Assembly (NCBI RefSeq): GCF_003606285.1
Contig: NZ_CP028888.1
Location: 1 to 33,967 of the forward strand
Length of the DNA stretch: 33,967 bases
Direction: 5' to 3'
Source: Borrelia turcica IST7
GTDB taxonomy: Bacteria; Spirochaetota; Spirochaetia; Borreliales; Borreliaceae
Part shown: positions 7,105 to 13,476 of the stretch, one piece after another
How the letters are laid out: every line of letters starts with the position of its first letter
Numbering within the stretch: position 1 is the first letter of the stretch
Notes under the pieces: model-generated
What the model saw: the letters and a program-made list of their open reading frames with translations, nothing else
Databases searched by the model: none
Told to the model about the DNA's origin: nothing
Translations under genes and position numbers: made by a program

Positions 7105-7190
7105 AAAAAAAGCTTCTCAAAAGAGAAGCCATCTAATTTACGCGAAAATCAGGTCATAGCTCAAGGAGCTCTTCGCCAAAACTATAACCC
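7105..7190 (-). ncRNA. Type III small RNA, copy A
   Basis: The minus-strand promoter TTGCTT (7220-7225) - 17 bases - TATAAT (7197-7202) lies just past the bdr stop. About 86 bases follow, ending in a perfect intrinsic terminator: GCTTCTC/GAGAAGC (7112-7118 with 7123-7129) and a run of seven T. Upstream of it GGTTATAG can pair with CTATGACC, and GCGAA within that loop can pair with TTCGC downstream, an H-type pseudoknot arrangement. The same terminator would also stop bdr read-through, so an alternative view is that this is only the bdr 3' region. Confidence 0.5.
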
Positions 7191-7232
7191 AACATCATTA
7201 TATATATTTTTTTTCTAAAAAGCAATTTTTTT

Positions 7233-7604
7233 CTATTTTTTTAATATGGTATATAGTATAGGGATTAGTGTTAAAATAAGGCCAAGATTAAGCGTAATAA
7301 TAGTTCCAAACATCCAATTATGTAATCTTAAAGTACTCTTAATTTCCATCATATTAATTTCCATTTCTTTTTTATTAATTTCCATTTCATTCTTTAAATT
7401 ATCTTCTAATTTTTCCAACTTCAAATCAAATTTATTACCTAAATATTCCAAGTCTTTATAAGTAAGTTCATTGTGATAATAACGCCTAGATAAATCATTT
7501 GCAATAACTTCCTGCATGCCTAATTTCACAAATTCTTTATATATAACCTCTTGTGTTATATGTTCATTGAAATTTTCTGTATTTAAAGACTGTGGTTGTA
7601 TCAT
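7233..7604 (-). CDS. bdr: Bdr family protein, short repeat-poor form
   Basis: 123 residues, ATG at 7602-7604, with AAAGGGG upstream and TATAAT at 7623-7628 as probable -10. The N-terminal domain (NEHITQEVIYKEFVKLGMQEVIANDLSRRYYHNELTYKDLEYL, residues ~14-56) is the conserved Bdr head, clearly shared with the 21791 gene. The usual repeat region is reduced to a few EMEINKK-like units, and the C-terminus is a membrane segment (FGTIITLNLGLILTLIPILYTIL). Bdr proteins are Borrelia membrane proteins of unclear function. It sits between two direct repeats that carry small-RNA genes, so the cassette appears duplicated with one bdr lost. Confidence 0.85.
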   Translation of the reverse strand: MIQPQSLNTENFNEHITQEVIYKEFVKLGMQEVIANDLSRRYYHNELTYKDLEYLGNKFDLKLEKLEDNLKNEMEINKKEMEINMMEIKSTLRLHNWMFGTIITLNLGLILTLIPILYTILKK

Positions 7605-7692
7605 ACATACCCCTTTAATTTAATTATATCTTAAATAAAGATTACCATTCTAAAATCAAAACATTTATTTTTTAAATTTTCCCCAATATAAC

Positions 7693-7820
7693 TCTAAAAA
7701 GCCTAAAGCCCCTTATGGGGCTTTAAGACTTAGCTACTTGTAATTTAACATAACAAAAAGGAGAATCCAGTTATCCATAAAGTAGTAGATAATGAATACC
7801 CATTTGTACTTATTATTACA
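7693..7820 (-). ncRNA. Type II small RNA, copy B
   Basis: The minus-strand promoter is TTGTTT (7849-7854) - 16 bases - TATAAT (7827-7832). The terminator is AAAGCCCC (7705-7712), loop TTAT, GGGGCTTT (7717-7724), followed by a T-rich tail. The loop has changed from ATAT in copy A while the stem is intact, as expected of a selected hairpin. The transcript would run toward the bdr promoter region. Confidence 0.5.
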
Positions 7821-7860
7821 TTAATCATTATACATATACTCTCTAAAAAAACAAGGCTCT

Positions 7861-7948
7861 AAAAAAAGCTTCTCAAAAGAGAAGCCATCTAATTTACGCA
7901 AACAATAGGTCATAGCTACAAAGGAGTTTTACACCAAAACTATAACCC
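7861..7948 (-). ncRNA. Type III small RNA, copy B
   Basis: The promoter TTGCTT (7978-7983) - 17 bases - TATAAT (7955-7960) and the terminator GCTTCTC/GAGAAGC (7868-7874 with 7879-7885) plus seven T match copy A. The GGTTATAG/CTATGACC pairing is kept. The second pairing uses different bases here (TGTAAA with TTTGCG, including wobbles). As no bdr gene lies upstream, this copy cannot be dismissed as a bdr trailer, which strengthens the small-RNA reading. It starts ~285 bases upstream of the replication gene, on the other strand. Confidence 0.5.
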
Positions 7949-7989
7949 AACATCATTATATATATTTTTTTTCTAAAAAGCAATTTTTT

Positions 7990-8233
7990 CCTACTTTTTT
8001 TTAAAAAAAATGAATGTTATTCTTAATGCTATACTTTTTTTAGAATTTTTAGAGATTTTTATAAAAATATTTAAAAAAACAAAATAAAACTTACATAATT
8101 TCCAACTAAAAAAATTAGCTCATTTTCTACTAAAACCTATTTACATTTTTAACAATTTATGTCTTAATAAGTATTGTTAAGATTTAAACACTTAACGATG
8201 CAAACAATTTTATACATACAAAGGAGACTTAAG
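7990..8233. other. AT-rich region upstream of PF57/62, possible part of the origin
   Basis: No gene is seen. The stretch is very A/T-rich with long A and T runs. A weak promoter TTTACA (8140-8145) - 17 bases - CTTAAT (8163-8168) points toward PF57/62. An imperfect inverted repeat ATTGTTAAG (8173-8181) / CTTAACGAT (8191-8199) lies where transcription would begin and could be an operator. In Borrelia plasmids the replication origin maps to the PF57/62-PF32 region, so this segment is a candidate. Confidence 0.4.
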
Positions 8234-9601
8234 ATGGCAAAAGCCATACAATCAAAATACCACTCATTGGTCAATGAGTGTTCCAATAGAAAACAAACAA
8301 ATCTTATTATTCTAGTATCAACACTTGATTTTGTAAACAATAGACATAAACAATATACACAAAAATATCTATATCATTGCTTTACACTTAGTCAAAAAAG
8401 ATTTAATAAAAAAGTGATTTCACAAGAAGCTTTTAGAAAATACTTATACACACTTGCAAAATTAGAAATAACAGATAATTATTGCCATAGAAAAGGGAAG
8501 CAAAAAGGAAGTGATATTAGATATACCTTACTACATGATAAAACAGAGTGTCACAAGATGATTAATAATCATTTTAAAAAAGAAAAAGAGAATAAATTCT
8601 CTAAAAAATTTGATGCTTACTGTAAAAGTAAAAATAAAAGGTTAGCAAAAAAAAATACCTATGACAAAAACCAGTGTATTAATAATAAAAATAATAATAT
8701 AAGGAATATAGAAAAAAGAAGGACTCACTCTTTAAGTAAATCCTCAAGAGAATCTTTTACTAAAAAGGAAACAGAACACACAAATGAGAAGAGGAGATAT
8801 GAGAAGTATGCTAATAAATGTGAATTTGTGTCACTTAATATCTTAAATCTTATATCCAAACTAGATACAACAGATAGGAATAAGATAAATCACCTAAAAA
8901 ACTACAAAAGGATTGAATTAGAGTGTAGAAAAGCGCCCGCAAGTGAACTTGAAGCAATCATATTCCCTATTATTGAAAATAACTATAAAAATCCATATTA
9001 TTTGTGCAAATTTAATGATTATGGTTGTTTTAATAGAATAGTAGAGTATTTTAATGGCGATAAGAGTAAATTTGAAGTTAAGAAAGGAACTATTTACAAA
9101 AAGAGCACATTTAAACTTAAAGATTTCAACGACAATCGTAAGGATGCTTTACAAAAATTATTAGATAACAAAAAATATGAGCTTATAAAAGAAAAATACA
9201 GACAAGTAGACTTAGACATAGAATTTGCTAAGCTATTTAATAAATACAAGACAAAACCTCATTTTATCTTAGAGTACAAAAAGTATAAAGATTTGTCAAA
9301 ATTCATAGAATATGTCAAAAAAAGTTATTCTAAAACAGAGACAAGAGAAGAAATAGATGCAAATAATAGGTGCGCTTTATTTAGCATAATACTAGACAGA
9401 GCCACTTATAGATACCCCAACACAGAGGACATAAGACTTAAGGTAAAGAATTACATGGCTAGCATTGAAAAGATAGAAGTTGCATTATTTAAAGACAATA
9501 CATATCTTAACGAGTTTATGGAAAAATTAAAAAGTGAGGAGTTTATGTACACTAATGACAAAAAGAAAAACACGCTAAAAGTGGCAAATAATGTCTCTTG
9601 A
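8234..9601 (+). CDS. PF57/62 family plasmid replication protein (Borrelia ORF-A)
   Basis: 455 residues from ATG 8234, chosen because AAAGGAG ends seven bases before the start-proximal AAG; an upstream in-frame ATG at 8174 has no ribosome site. The sequence is strongly basic with SKYHSLVNECSNRKQTNLI near the start, a highly charged middle (residues ~130-190) and a helical C-terminal half. This matches the Borrelia ORF-A/PF57-62 family, the plasmid-specific replication initiator and a main compatibility determinant. It is followed by PF32 after 87 bases. It should act on plasmid DNA at the adjacent origin. Confidence 0.85.
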   Translation: MAKAIQSKYHSLVNECSNRKQTNLIILVSTLDFVNNRHKQYTQKYLYHCFTLSQKRFNKKVISQEAFRKYLYTLAKLEITDNYCHRKGKQKGSDIRYTLLHDKTECHKMINNHFKKEKENKFSKKFDAYCKSKNKRLAKKNTYDKNQCINNKNNNIRNIEKRRTHSLSKSSRESFTKKETEHTNEKRRYEKYANKCEFVSLNILNLISKLDTTDRNKINHLKNYKRIELECRKAPASELEAIIFPIIENNYKNPYYLCKFNDYGCFNRIVEYFNGDKSKFEVKKGTIYKKSTFKLKDFNDNRKDALQKLLDNKKYELIKEKYRQVDLDIEFAKLFNKYKTKPHFILEYKKYKDLSKFIEYVKKSYSKTETREEIDANNRCALFSIILDRATYRYPNTEDIRLKVKNYMASIEKIEVALFKDNTYLNEFMEKLKSEEFMYTNDKKKNTLKVANNVS

Positions 9602-9643
9602 TATCCTTTTATTATTTTAAGTACAATTTAGAAACAGATATAT

Positions 9644-9663
9644 ATTTATTAATAGTAATAAAT
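9644..9663. promoter_or_regulatory. Inverted repeat between PF57/62 and PF32
   Basis: ATTTATTA (9644-9651) and TAATAAAT (9656-9663) form a perfect 8-base inverted repeat around ATAG, 26 bases before the parA start codon. Inverted repeats in this position are known in Borrelia plasmid partition regions. It may be an operator or a partition site. Confidence 0.5.
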
Positions 9664-9688
9664 CTTAAAAATAGGAGGATATAAAGAG

Positions 9689-10498
9689 TTGGACGCCAAA
9701 AAGGTACCTAAAATAATATCAGTAGCAAGCATTAAGGGTGGTGTGGGTAAAAGCACTACTTGTTTAATACTAGCTAAACTGTTAGCGCAAAAACATAGAG
9801 TACTCTTAATAGATATGGATACACAAGCTTCTATTACTAGTTATTATAATAAGCAACTAAAAGAAAAAGATATTAATGTCTTTTATCATAATATACATAA
9901 AGTTTTAAATGAACAGATGCTTATAGATGATTCAATTGTAAACATAGCACCTAATATTGATATAATTCCTAGCTATTTATCTTTACAAGATTTTGTAGAA
10001 GACTTTATAAGTAATCTTGTAGAAAATTATACTATAGGTAATAAAGAAAAAATGACATATGAGGATGCTACTTTATGTTTAAAGAATGCTATGCGATTTT
10101 TACCAAAAGAATATGATTATATTTTAATTGATAACCCACCTTCACTAGATACTATTTTAGTGAATGCACTTCTTGTTAGTGATTATGTAATAGTTCCTGT
10201 TGTTTGTGAGTTATGGACAGTAGAAAGCCTTGCTCTAATAAAAGACAAAATAAGAGATAGATTAAAGCTTAATATCCCTATCTACATGATGATAACTAAA
10301 TACAAGAAAAGAAGTACTTATGAGTATCTGTATAACGAGCTAGCGAAAAGAGATGATTTTTTAGGAACCATATCAGAGCGTGAGAGTTTAAATAGAAGTG
10401 TTTTTTCAAGAATTGATTTTGATATTAAGTATGATTATATGAATGAATATAAATCAGTACTAGATAATTTTATGAAAAGAGTAGAAAGTGAATTTTAA
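9689..10498 (+). CDS. parA: PF32 ParA-type partition ATPase
   Basis: 269 residues. The start is TTG at 9689, ten bases after TAGGAGG; no nearby ATG fits. It has the deviant Walker A motif KGGVGKST (residues 16-23), the Walker A' motif LLIDMDTQAS (39-48) and LIDNPP (146-151), which define ParA/Soj ATPases. Family size is usual (~250 residues). In Borrelia the PF32 type is plasmid-specific and segregates the replicon on the nucleoid with its PF49 or PF50 partner. The TTG start may keep the level low. Confidence 0.93.
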   Translation: MDAKKVPKIISVASIKGGVGKSTTCLILAKLLAQKHRVLLIDMDTQASITSYYNKQLKEKDINVFYHNIHKVLNEQMLIDDSIVNIAPNIDIIPSYLSLQDFVEDFISNLVENYTIGNKEKMTYEDATLCLKNAMRFLPKEYDYILIDNPPSLDTILVNALLVSDYVIVPVVCELWTVESLALIKDKIRDRLKLNIPIYMMITKYKKRSTYEYLYNELAKRDDFLGTISERESLNRSVFSRIDFDIKYDYMNEYKSVLDNFMKRVESEF

Positions 10499-10505
10499 GA
10501 TAGAG

Positions 10506-10533
10506 TTTGAATTTTTTTTTAAAAAAATTCAAA
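10506..10533. terminator. Inverted repeat between PF32 and PF49
   Basis: TTTGAATTTTTTT (10506-10518) and AAAAAAATTCAAA (10521-10533) are perfect 13-base arms with a two-base centre, eight bases after the parA stop. It is not a GC-rich stem, so it may be a cruciform or a partition site as much as a terminator. Confidence 0.45.
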
Positions 10534-10598
10534 TAAGAATAACAAATTTTTAAGCATTTCTGTATAACTTATTTTACTTAGGCCAAAAGGAGTGATAT

Positions 10599-11258
10599 AT
10601 GAAAATAGATAAAAACACAGAGATAATACAAAATAGAATTATTGATAATAGTGTATATGATGAGAGAGATAAAAAAAAGAATAGATTTAATGAATTGGTT
10701 AATAAATTAAAATTATTAGAAAAGAGAGATATATCAAATAAAATAGAAGCAATGAAAATATTAGCGGAGATATATGATGATGGATTGTATATAATTGCGG
10801 GATATAGGCAGTTTGGAGCATTTGCCAAAACTTGTTTCATATCAGGTTCAAGAGTATATATTTTTGTTAGAATAGGGCAAAAATTAAGAGAAGGTGTAAT
10901 AACAGAACAAGATATCATTAACAATGGAATTAATTATATAAGAGAAATCATACAAAAAGAAGATTATAAGGCGTTAAGAGAGGGAGAAAATAAAACTAAA
11001 TCTACTCCTTTAAGGATTATGTTGCCATCAGATACTGCGTATTCATACTTTAAGTCAAACACAAAGTTTACATCTTATGCTTTAGCTAGGATTTATGATG
11101 AGCATAGACAATTGTTAGATAACTTATTTTATGAATATAATCAGGAAAAGAAACAAAGGAGAATACATGATACAGAAGATATTATTGAAGCAGAGGAAGA
11201 GCAACAAACAGTAGAGGAAAAGAAGCATAAAAAGGTAAAAGTGATAACATCTAAGTAA
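10599..11258 (+). CDS. PF49 family plasmid partition protein
   Basis: 219 residues from ATG 10599, with AAAGGAG nine bases upstream. The signature region EAMKILAEIYDDGLYIIAGYRQFGAFAKTCF followed by a helix-turn-helix-like SRVYIFVRIGQKLREGVIT (residues ~48-105) fits the Borrelia PF49 (Plasmid_parti) family, which plays a ParB-like part. The C-terminal ~50 residues are highly charged (IIEAEEEQQTVEEKKHKK) and probably flexible. It follows PF32 in the standard order. No PF50 (DUF226) gene is present on this replicon, so PF49 must serve alone or with a partner encoded elsewhere. Confidence 0.8.
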   Translation: MKIDKNTEIIQNRIIDNSVYDERDKKKNRFNELVNKLKLLEKRDISNKIEAMKILAEIYDDGLYIIAGYRQFGAFAKTCFISGSRVYIFVRIGQKLREGVITEQDIINNGINYIREIIQKEDYKALREGENKTKSTPLRIMLPSDTAYSYFKSNTKFTSYALARIYDEHRQLLDNLFYEYNQEKKQRRIHDTEDIIEAEEEQQTVEEKKHKKVKVITSK

Positions 11259-11302
11259 AAACATAGATTAAATAACTAGTTTAATAACAATAGTTAGCGA
11301 AT

Positions 11303-11339
11303 AAAAAGACTTCCTAAAAGAAGAGCAGGAAGTCTTTTT
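11303..11339. terminator. Bidirectional terminator after PF49
   Basis: AAAAAGACTTCCT (11303-11315) pairs with AGGAAGTCTTTTT (11327-11339) around an 11-base loop. It ends the replication/partition block and insulates the next promoter. Confidence 0.85.
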
Positions 11340-11463
11340 ATTTAAAATTTTAAACTTTATTCACAAAAAATACAATAAAAATGAATTAAATGTAAGCAAG
11401 TAATATTTTTTTATAAAAAAAGTTAAATTTGATTAAAAAAATTAAAAAAGAGGCATAAATTAA

Positions 11464-11523
11464 TTGACAAATAAAATGCATTTTTGTATAGTTTAAGTAG
11501 GTGAAGTTAGCTACTTATCACCA
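11464..11523 (+). promoter_or_regulatory. Strong promoter and 5' hairpin of the recombination operon
   Basis: TTGACA (11464-11469), a 17-base spacer and TATAGT (11487-11492) make the most consensus-like promoter in the window. The expected start near 11499 is followed at once by GGTGAAG/CTTATCACC (about 11500-11523), a hairpin with a two-base bulge. The hairpin could protect the 5' end or act as an operator. The first ATG of the operon is at 11549. Confidence 0.75.
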
Positions 11524-11548
11524 ACATAACAATAAAAGGAGGCACAAA

Positions 11549-12031
11549 ATGGTTAATTCAACCAACAATAACAGAGACAATATAAATCTTCGTGGCAAGT
11601 TGTTTAATTATGTTAATGATTTTTATGAATTTGCAGAAAATATTGACAAGGGTACATACGAGCGTATGGAAGTACACATTACATATGCGATTGGTGTATT
11701 TGAAGAGCTTTTTGAGAAGCATGTAAAGATAAGTGAAAATCTTGATGAGGCTATATGCATTGATTTTTTTGATAATTATGTAGCAACTTCATTAGGGAAG
11801 AATACTTTATATTGGATGAGTGAAATATTTAGTGAGTATGCACTTGCTTTAATAGATATATGTAGTTCTAAGTCTTTATCGCTAGAGGATAGGCATAAAC
11901 AGATGAGAGAAGTGTTTGTTAAGTTTAATGATGTAGTGGAAGAGGCTTTAGAAGAGGAATATTTAGAAGATATGGGACAATATGGTTTAGACGATATGAT
12001 TGAGAACAGCAGAAATTATTATGAATATTAA
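11549..12031 (+). CDS. Unknown acidic protein, first gene of the recombination operon
   Basis: 160 residues from ATG 11549, six bases after AAAGGAGG; an in-frame GTG at 11501 falls in the leader hairpin and has no ribosome site. The protein is acidic and largely helical, with FYEFAENIDKGTYERMEVHI, IDFFDNYVATSLG and a glutamate-rich end (VVEEALEEEYLEDMG). I recognise no domain. It shares the promoter with an annealing protein and an exonuclease, so a part in phage recombination or in blocking host nucleases is conceivable, but only context supports that. Confidence 0.75.
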   Translation: MVNSTNNNRDNINLRGKLFNYVNDFYEFAENIDKGTYERMEVHITYAIGVFEELFEKHVKISENLDEAICIDFFDNYVATSLGKNTLYWMSEIFSEYALALIDICSSKSLSLEDRHKQMREVFVKFNDVVEEALEEEYLEDMGQYGLDDMIENSRNYYEY

Positions 12032-12044
12032 TAGGGGGAATAAT

Positions 12045-13100
12045 ATGAGTAGTGTAGTAGATAGCAATATGGAGAGTGAAGTAAGTAAGCCAGATGCTTT
12101 AAGAGAACTTGAACTTTTTTGTGAACTTCGTAAACTTAAGACATACTTAAAGCCAATAGCTAAGAATGGAAGATGCCACATAGGCAAGGATAAGGGATAT
12201 GACTATTTTCATATTGATGATATTTTAGAAACAATTGATTCTGTTATTAATGAGCATGAAATTAATGTTGCTATATGGCAGGAAATTAAATATGAAATGT
12301 TAGATGGAGTTAAGATTGATTATATTGAGACTATGTTTGTACACACAAAGAATGGGTATAAGCACATAATTAAGACAGACCTTAACATGAGTGAAACAAT
12401 TGAAGTTTATAAACTTGATATGCAGTATAAGAGTGAGTATGCAAATGTTACTAAGACAGAAAGAAGACAGGCTAATAACACCATACAACAAGTCATGGGT
12501 TCATCATTTACTTATTTTTGTAGATATGTTTTAGTTAAGTTTTTTGGTATTACAGAGCTACTAGAAGATAATGATTGCAATACGGGGGGCAATCATACAA
12601 GTAAGGTAGTAGGAAGTGCTATTCATGCGGATAGACAGACACAAGCTAGCAGTCATAAGACTTACAACAACAATGATAATGGTAATGGTAGTGGTCACAA
12701 TAAAAAAGATTTGGATACGCCAGAAGAGAGACAAAAGCTATATAACGCATTAGATAAGCTAGCCAACAGAGAAGGTGCTAGTAAGTTGAAATTCTATGTT
12801 GCAAATAAGCTTATAAGTGTAGTCTCAGGATGGTATTATGCTAAGGGATTTAAAGACAAGATAGAAGAGAGAATTACTAGTTTTAGCAAACTAGAGTACA
12901 AATTTAAGGATAAGATAGAAGAGATTAAAAGAGACCGTGAGCGTGAAAAGTTGATACAGGAAGGGGCAGAGAAGCTTATGAAGGGGGCTCTTGAGGAATT
13001 AGACGATTCGGATTTAGATGGTAGTGATAATTACCCTTATAGCTACTCTTCTGTTCGATTTGGAGACGAACTAGATAATAATTATGGTGTAGAGAGGTAG
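12045..13100 (+). CDS. erf: ERF-type single-strand annealing protein
   Basis: 351 residues from ATG 12045 behind AGGGGGA. The N-terminal domain (residues ~20-170) has LKPIAKNGRCHIGKDKGYDYFHIDDILETID-like order, then the block QQVMGSSFTYFCRYVLVKFFGI, which is the ERF superfamily signature. ERF proteins coat single-stranded DNA and anneal complementary strands, often to circularise or repair phage genomes. A flexible Asn/Gly/His linker follows (NNNDNGNGSGHNKK), then a charged helical part and an acidic tail (EELDDSDLDGSDNYPYSY) like those that recruit partners to ssDNA. It lies four bases upstream of the next gene and pairs functionally with the exonuclease at 13473. Confidence 0.8.
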   Translation: MSSVVDSNMESEVSKPDALRELELFCELRKLKTYLKPIAKNGRCHIGKDKGYDYFHIDDILETIDSVINEHEINVAIWQEIKYEMLDGVKIDYIETMFVHTKNGYKHIIKTDLNMSETIEVYKLDMQYKSEYANVTKTERRQANNTIQQVMGSSFTYFCRYVLVKFFGITELLEDNDCNTGGNHTSKVVGSAIHADRQTQASSHKTYNNNDNGNGSGHNKKDLDTPEERQKLYNALDKLANREGASKLKFYVANKLISVVSGWYYAKGFKDKIEERITSFSKLEYKFKDKIEEIKRDREREKLIQEGAEKLMKGALEELDDSDLDGSDNYPYSYSSVRFGDELDNNYGVER

Positions 13101-13104
13101 GTTT

Positions 13105-13476
13105 ATGTTAGTTAGAACATTAGACAGGATAGGAAGATTTGTTTTATATGTGCTTAAGGGAATTCGTAGAATGATTTGGGGTGTATTTTGTACTCTTGTT
13201 GGGAATGAGAGAAGGGAAATTATTAAAAGACTAGTCTTTTTGTGGGAAATGGTTGAAATACAACGCAAACACCACGAGAAGCTTAGAGATGAGTTTATAG
13301 AGCTTAGTGGAAATCAAGTTAAAGCATTAGATGATACATATGAGCTAGCAGGTGAAATAGAGCGACTTAAGAGACAAATTAAGGTGCTACAGCGTAAGGC
13401 AAAAGGCAGAGAAAATATACGCCTTAGCAGAACTAGAAGAGCTAGTAGAGATATAAAAGGAGGCGTGAGACAATGA
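13105..13476 (+). CDS. Small basic coiled-coil protein between ERF and exonuclease
   Basis: 123 residues, ATG 13105, after GAGAGGTAGG. The first ~35 residues are amphipathic or weakly hydrophobic with many Arg (RTLDRIGRFVLYVLKGIRRMIWGVF). A heptad-like coiled coil follows (residues ~45-100, FLWEMVEIQRKHHEKL and EIERLKRQIKVL), and the end is very basic (RLSRTRRASRDIKGG). Its stop overlaps the next start (ATGA at 13473-13476). It may bind DNA or the membrane. No known family is recognised. Confidence 0.7.
   Translation: MLVRTLDRIGRFVLYVLKGIRRMIWGVFCTLVGNERREIIKRLVFLWEMVEIQRKHHEKLRDEFIELSGNQVKALDDTYELAGEIERLKRQIKVLQRKAKGRENIRLSRTRRASRDIKGGVRQ

Larger units (their letters stand above)
6935..7232 (-). 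repeat. 298-bp direct repeat, copy A (types III and II RNA genes)
   Basis: From CTCTAAAAAGCC at 6935 to the end of bdr this segment matches 7692-7989 in the same orientation over its whole length, with scattered differences. The strongest conservation is at the promoters, terminators and 7004-7069; the least is the loop part of the type III RNA. The two copies flank the minus-strand bdr gene. Confidence 0.85.
7692..7989 (-). repeat. 298-bp direct repeat, copy B (types III and II RNA genes)
   Basis: Same order and orientation as copy A: type III promoter at the right end, type III terminator, type II promoter, type II terminator at the left end. No bdr gene lies upstream of this copy; the next gene to the right is the replication gene on the opposite strand. 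Confidence 0.85.

Noticed and set aside
6990-7110. A conserved ~30-codon plus-strand frame (VDNEYPFVLIIT) after an AAAGGAG motif in both direct repeats
   Set aside because: There is no ATG, GTG or TTG at a workable distance from the ribosome-like motif, and the conserved bases are explained by the type II RNA on the other strand. It could still be looked at if ribosome data exist.
8174-8233. N-terminal extension of the PF57/62 protein from ATG 8174
   Set aside because: It has no ribosome site and lies in the inverted-repeat/start-of-transcription region. ATG 8234 follows a strong AAAGGAG.
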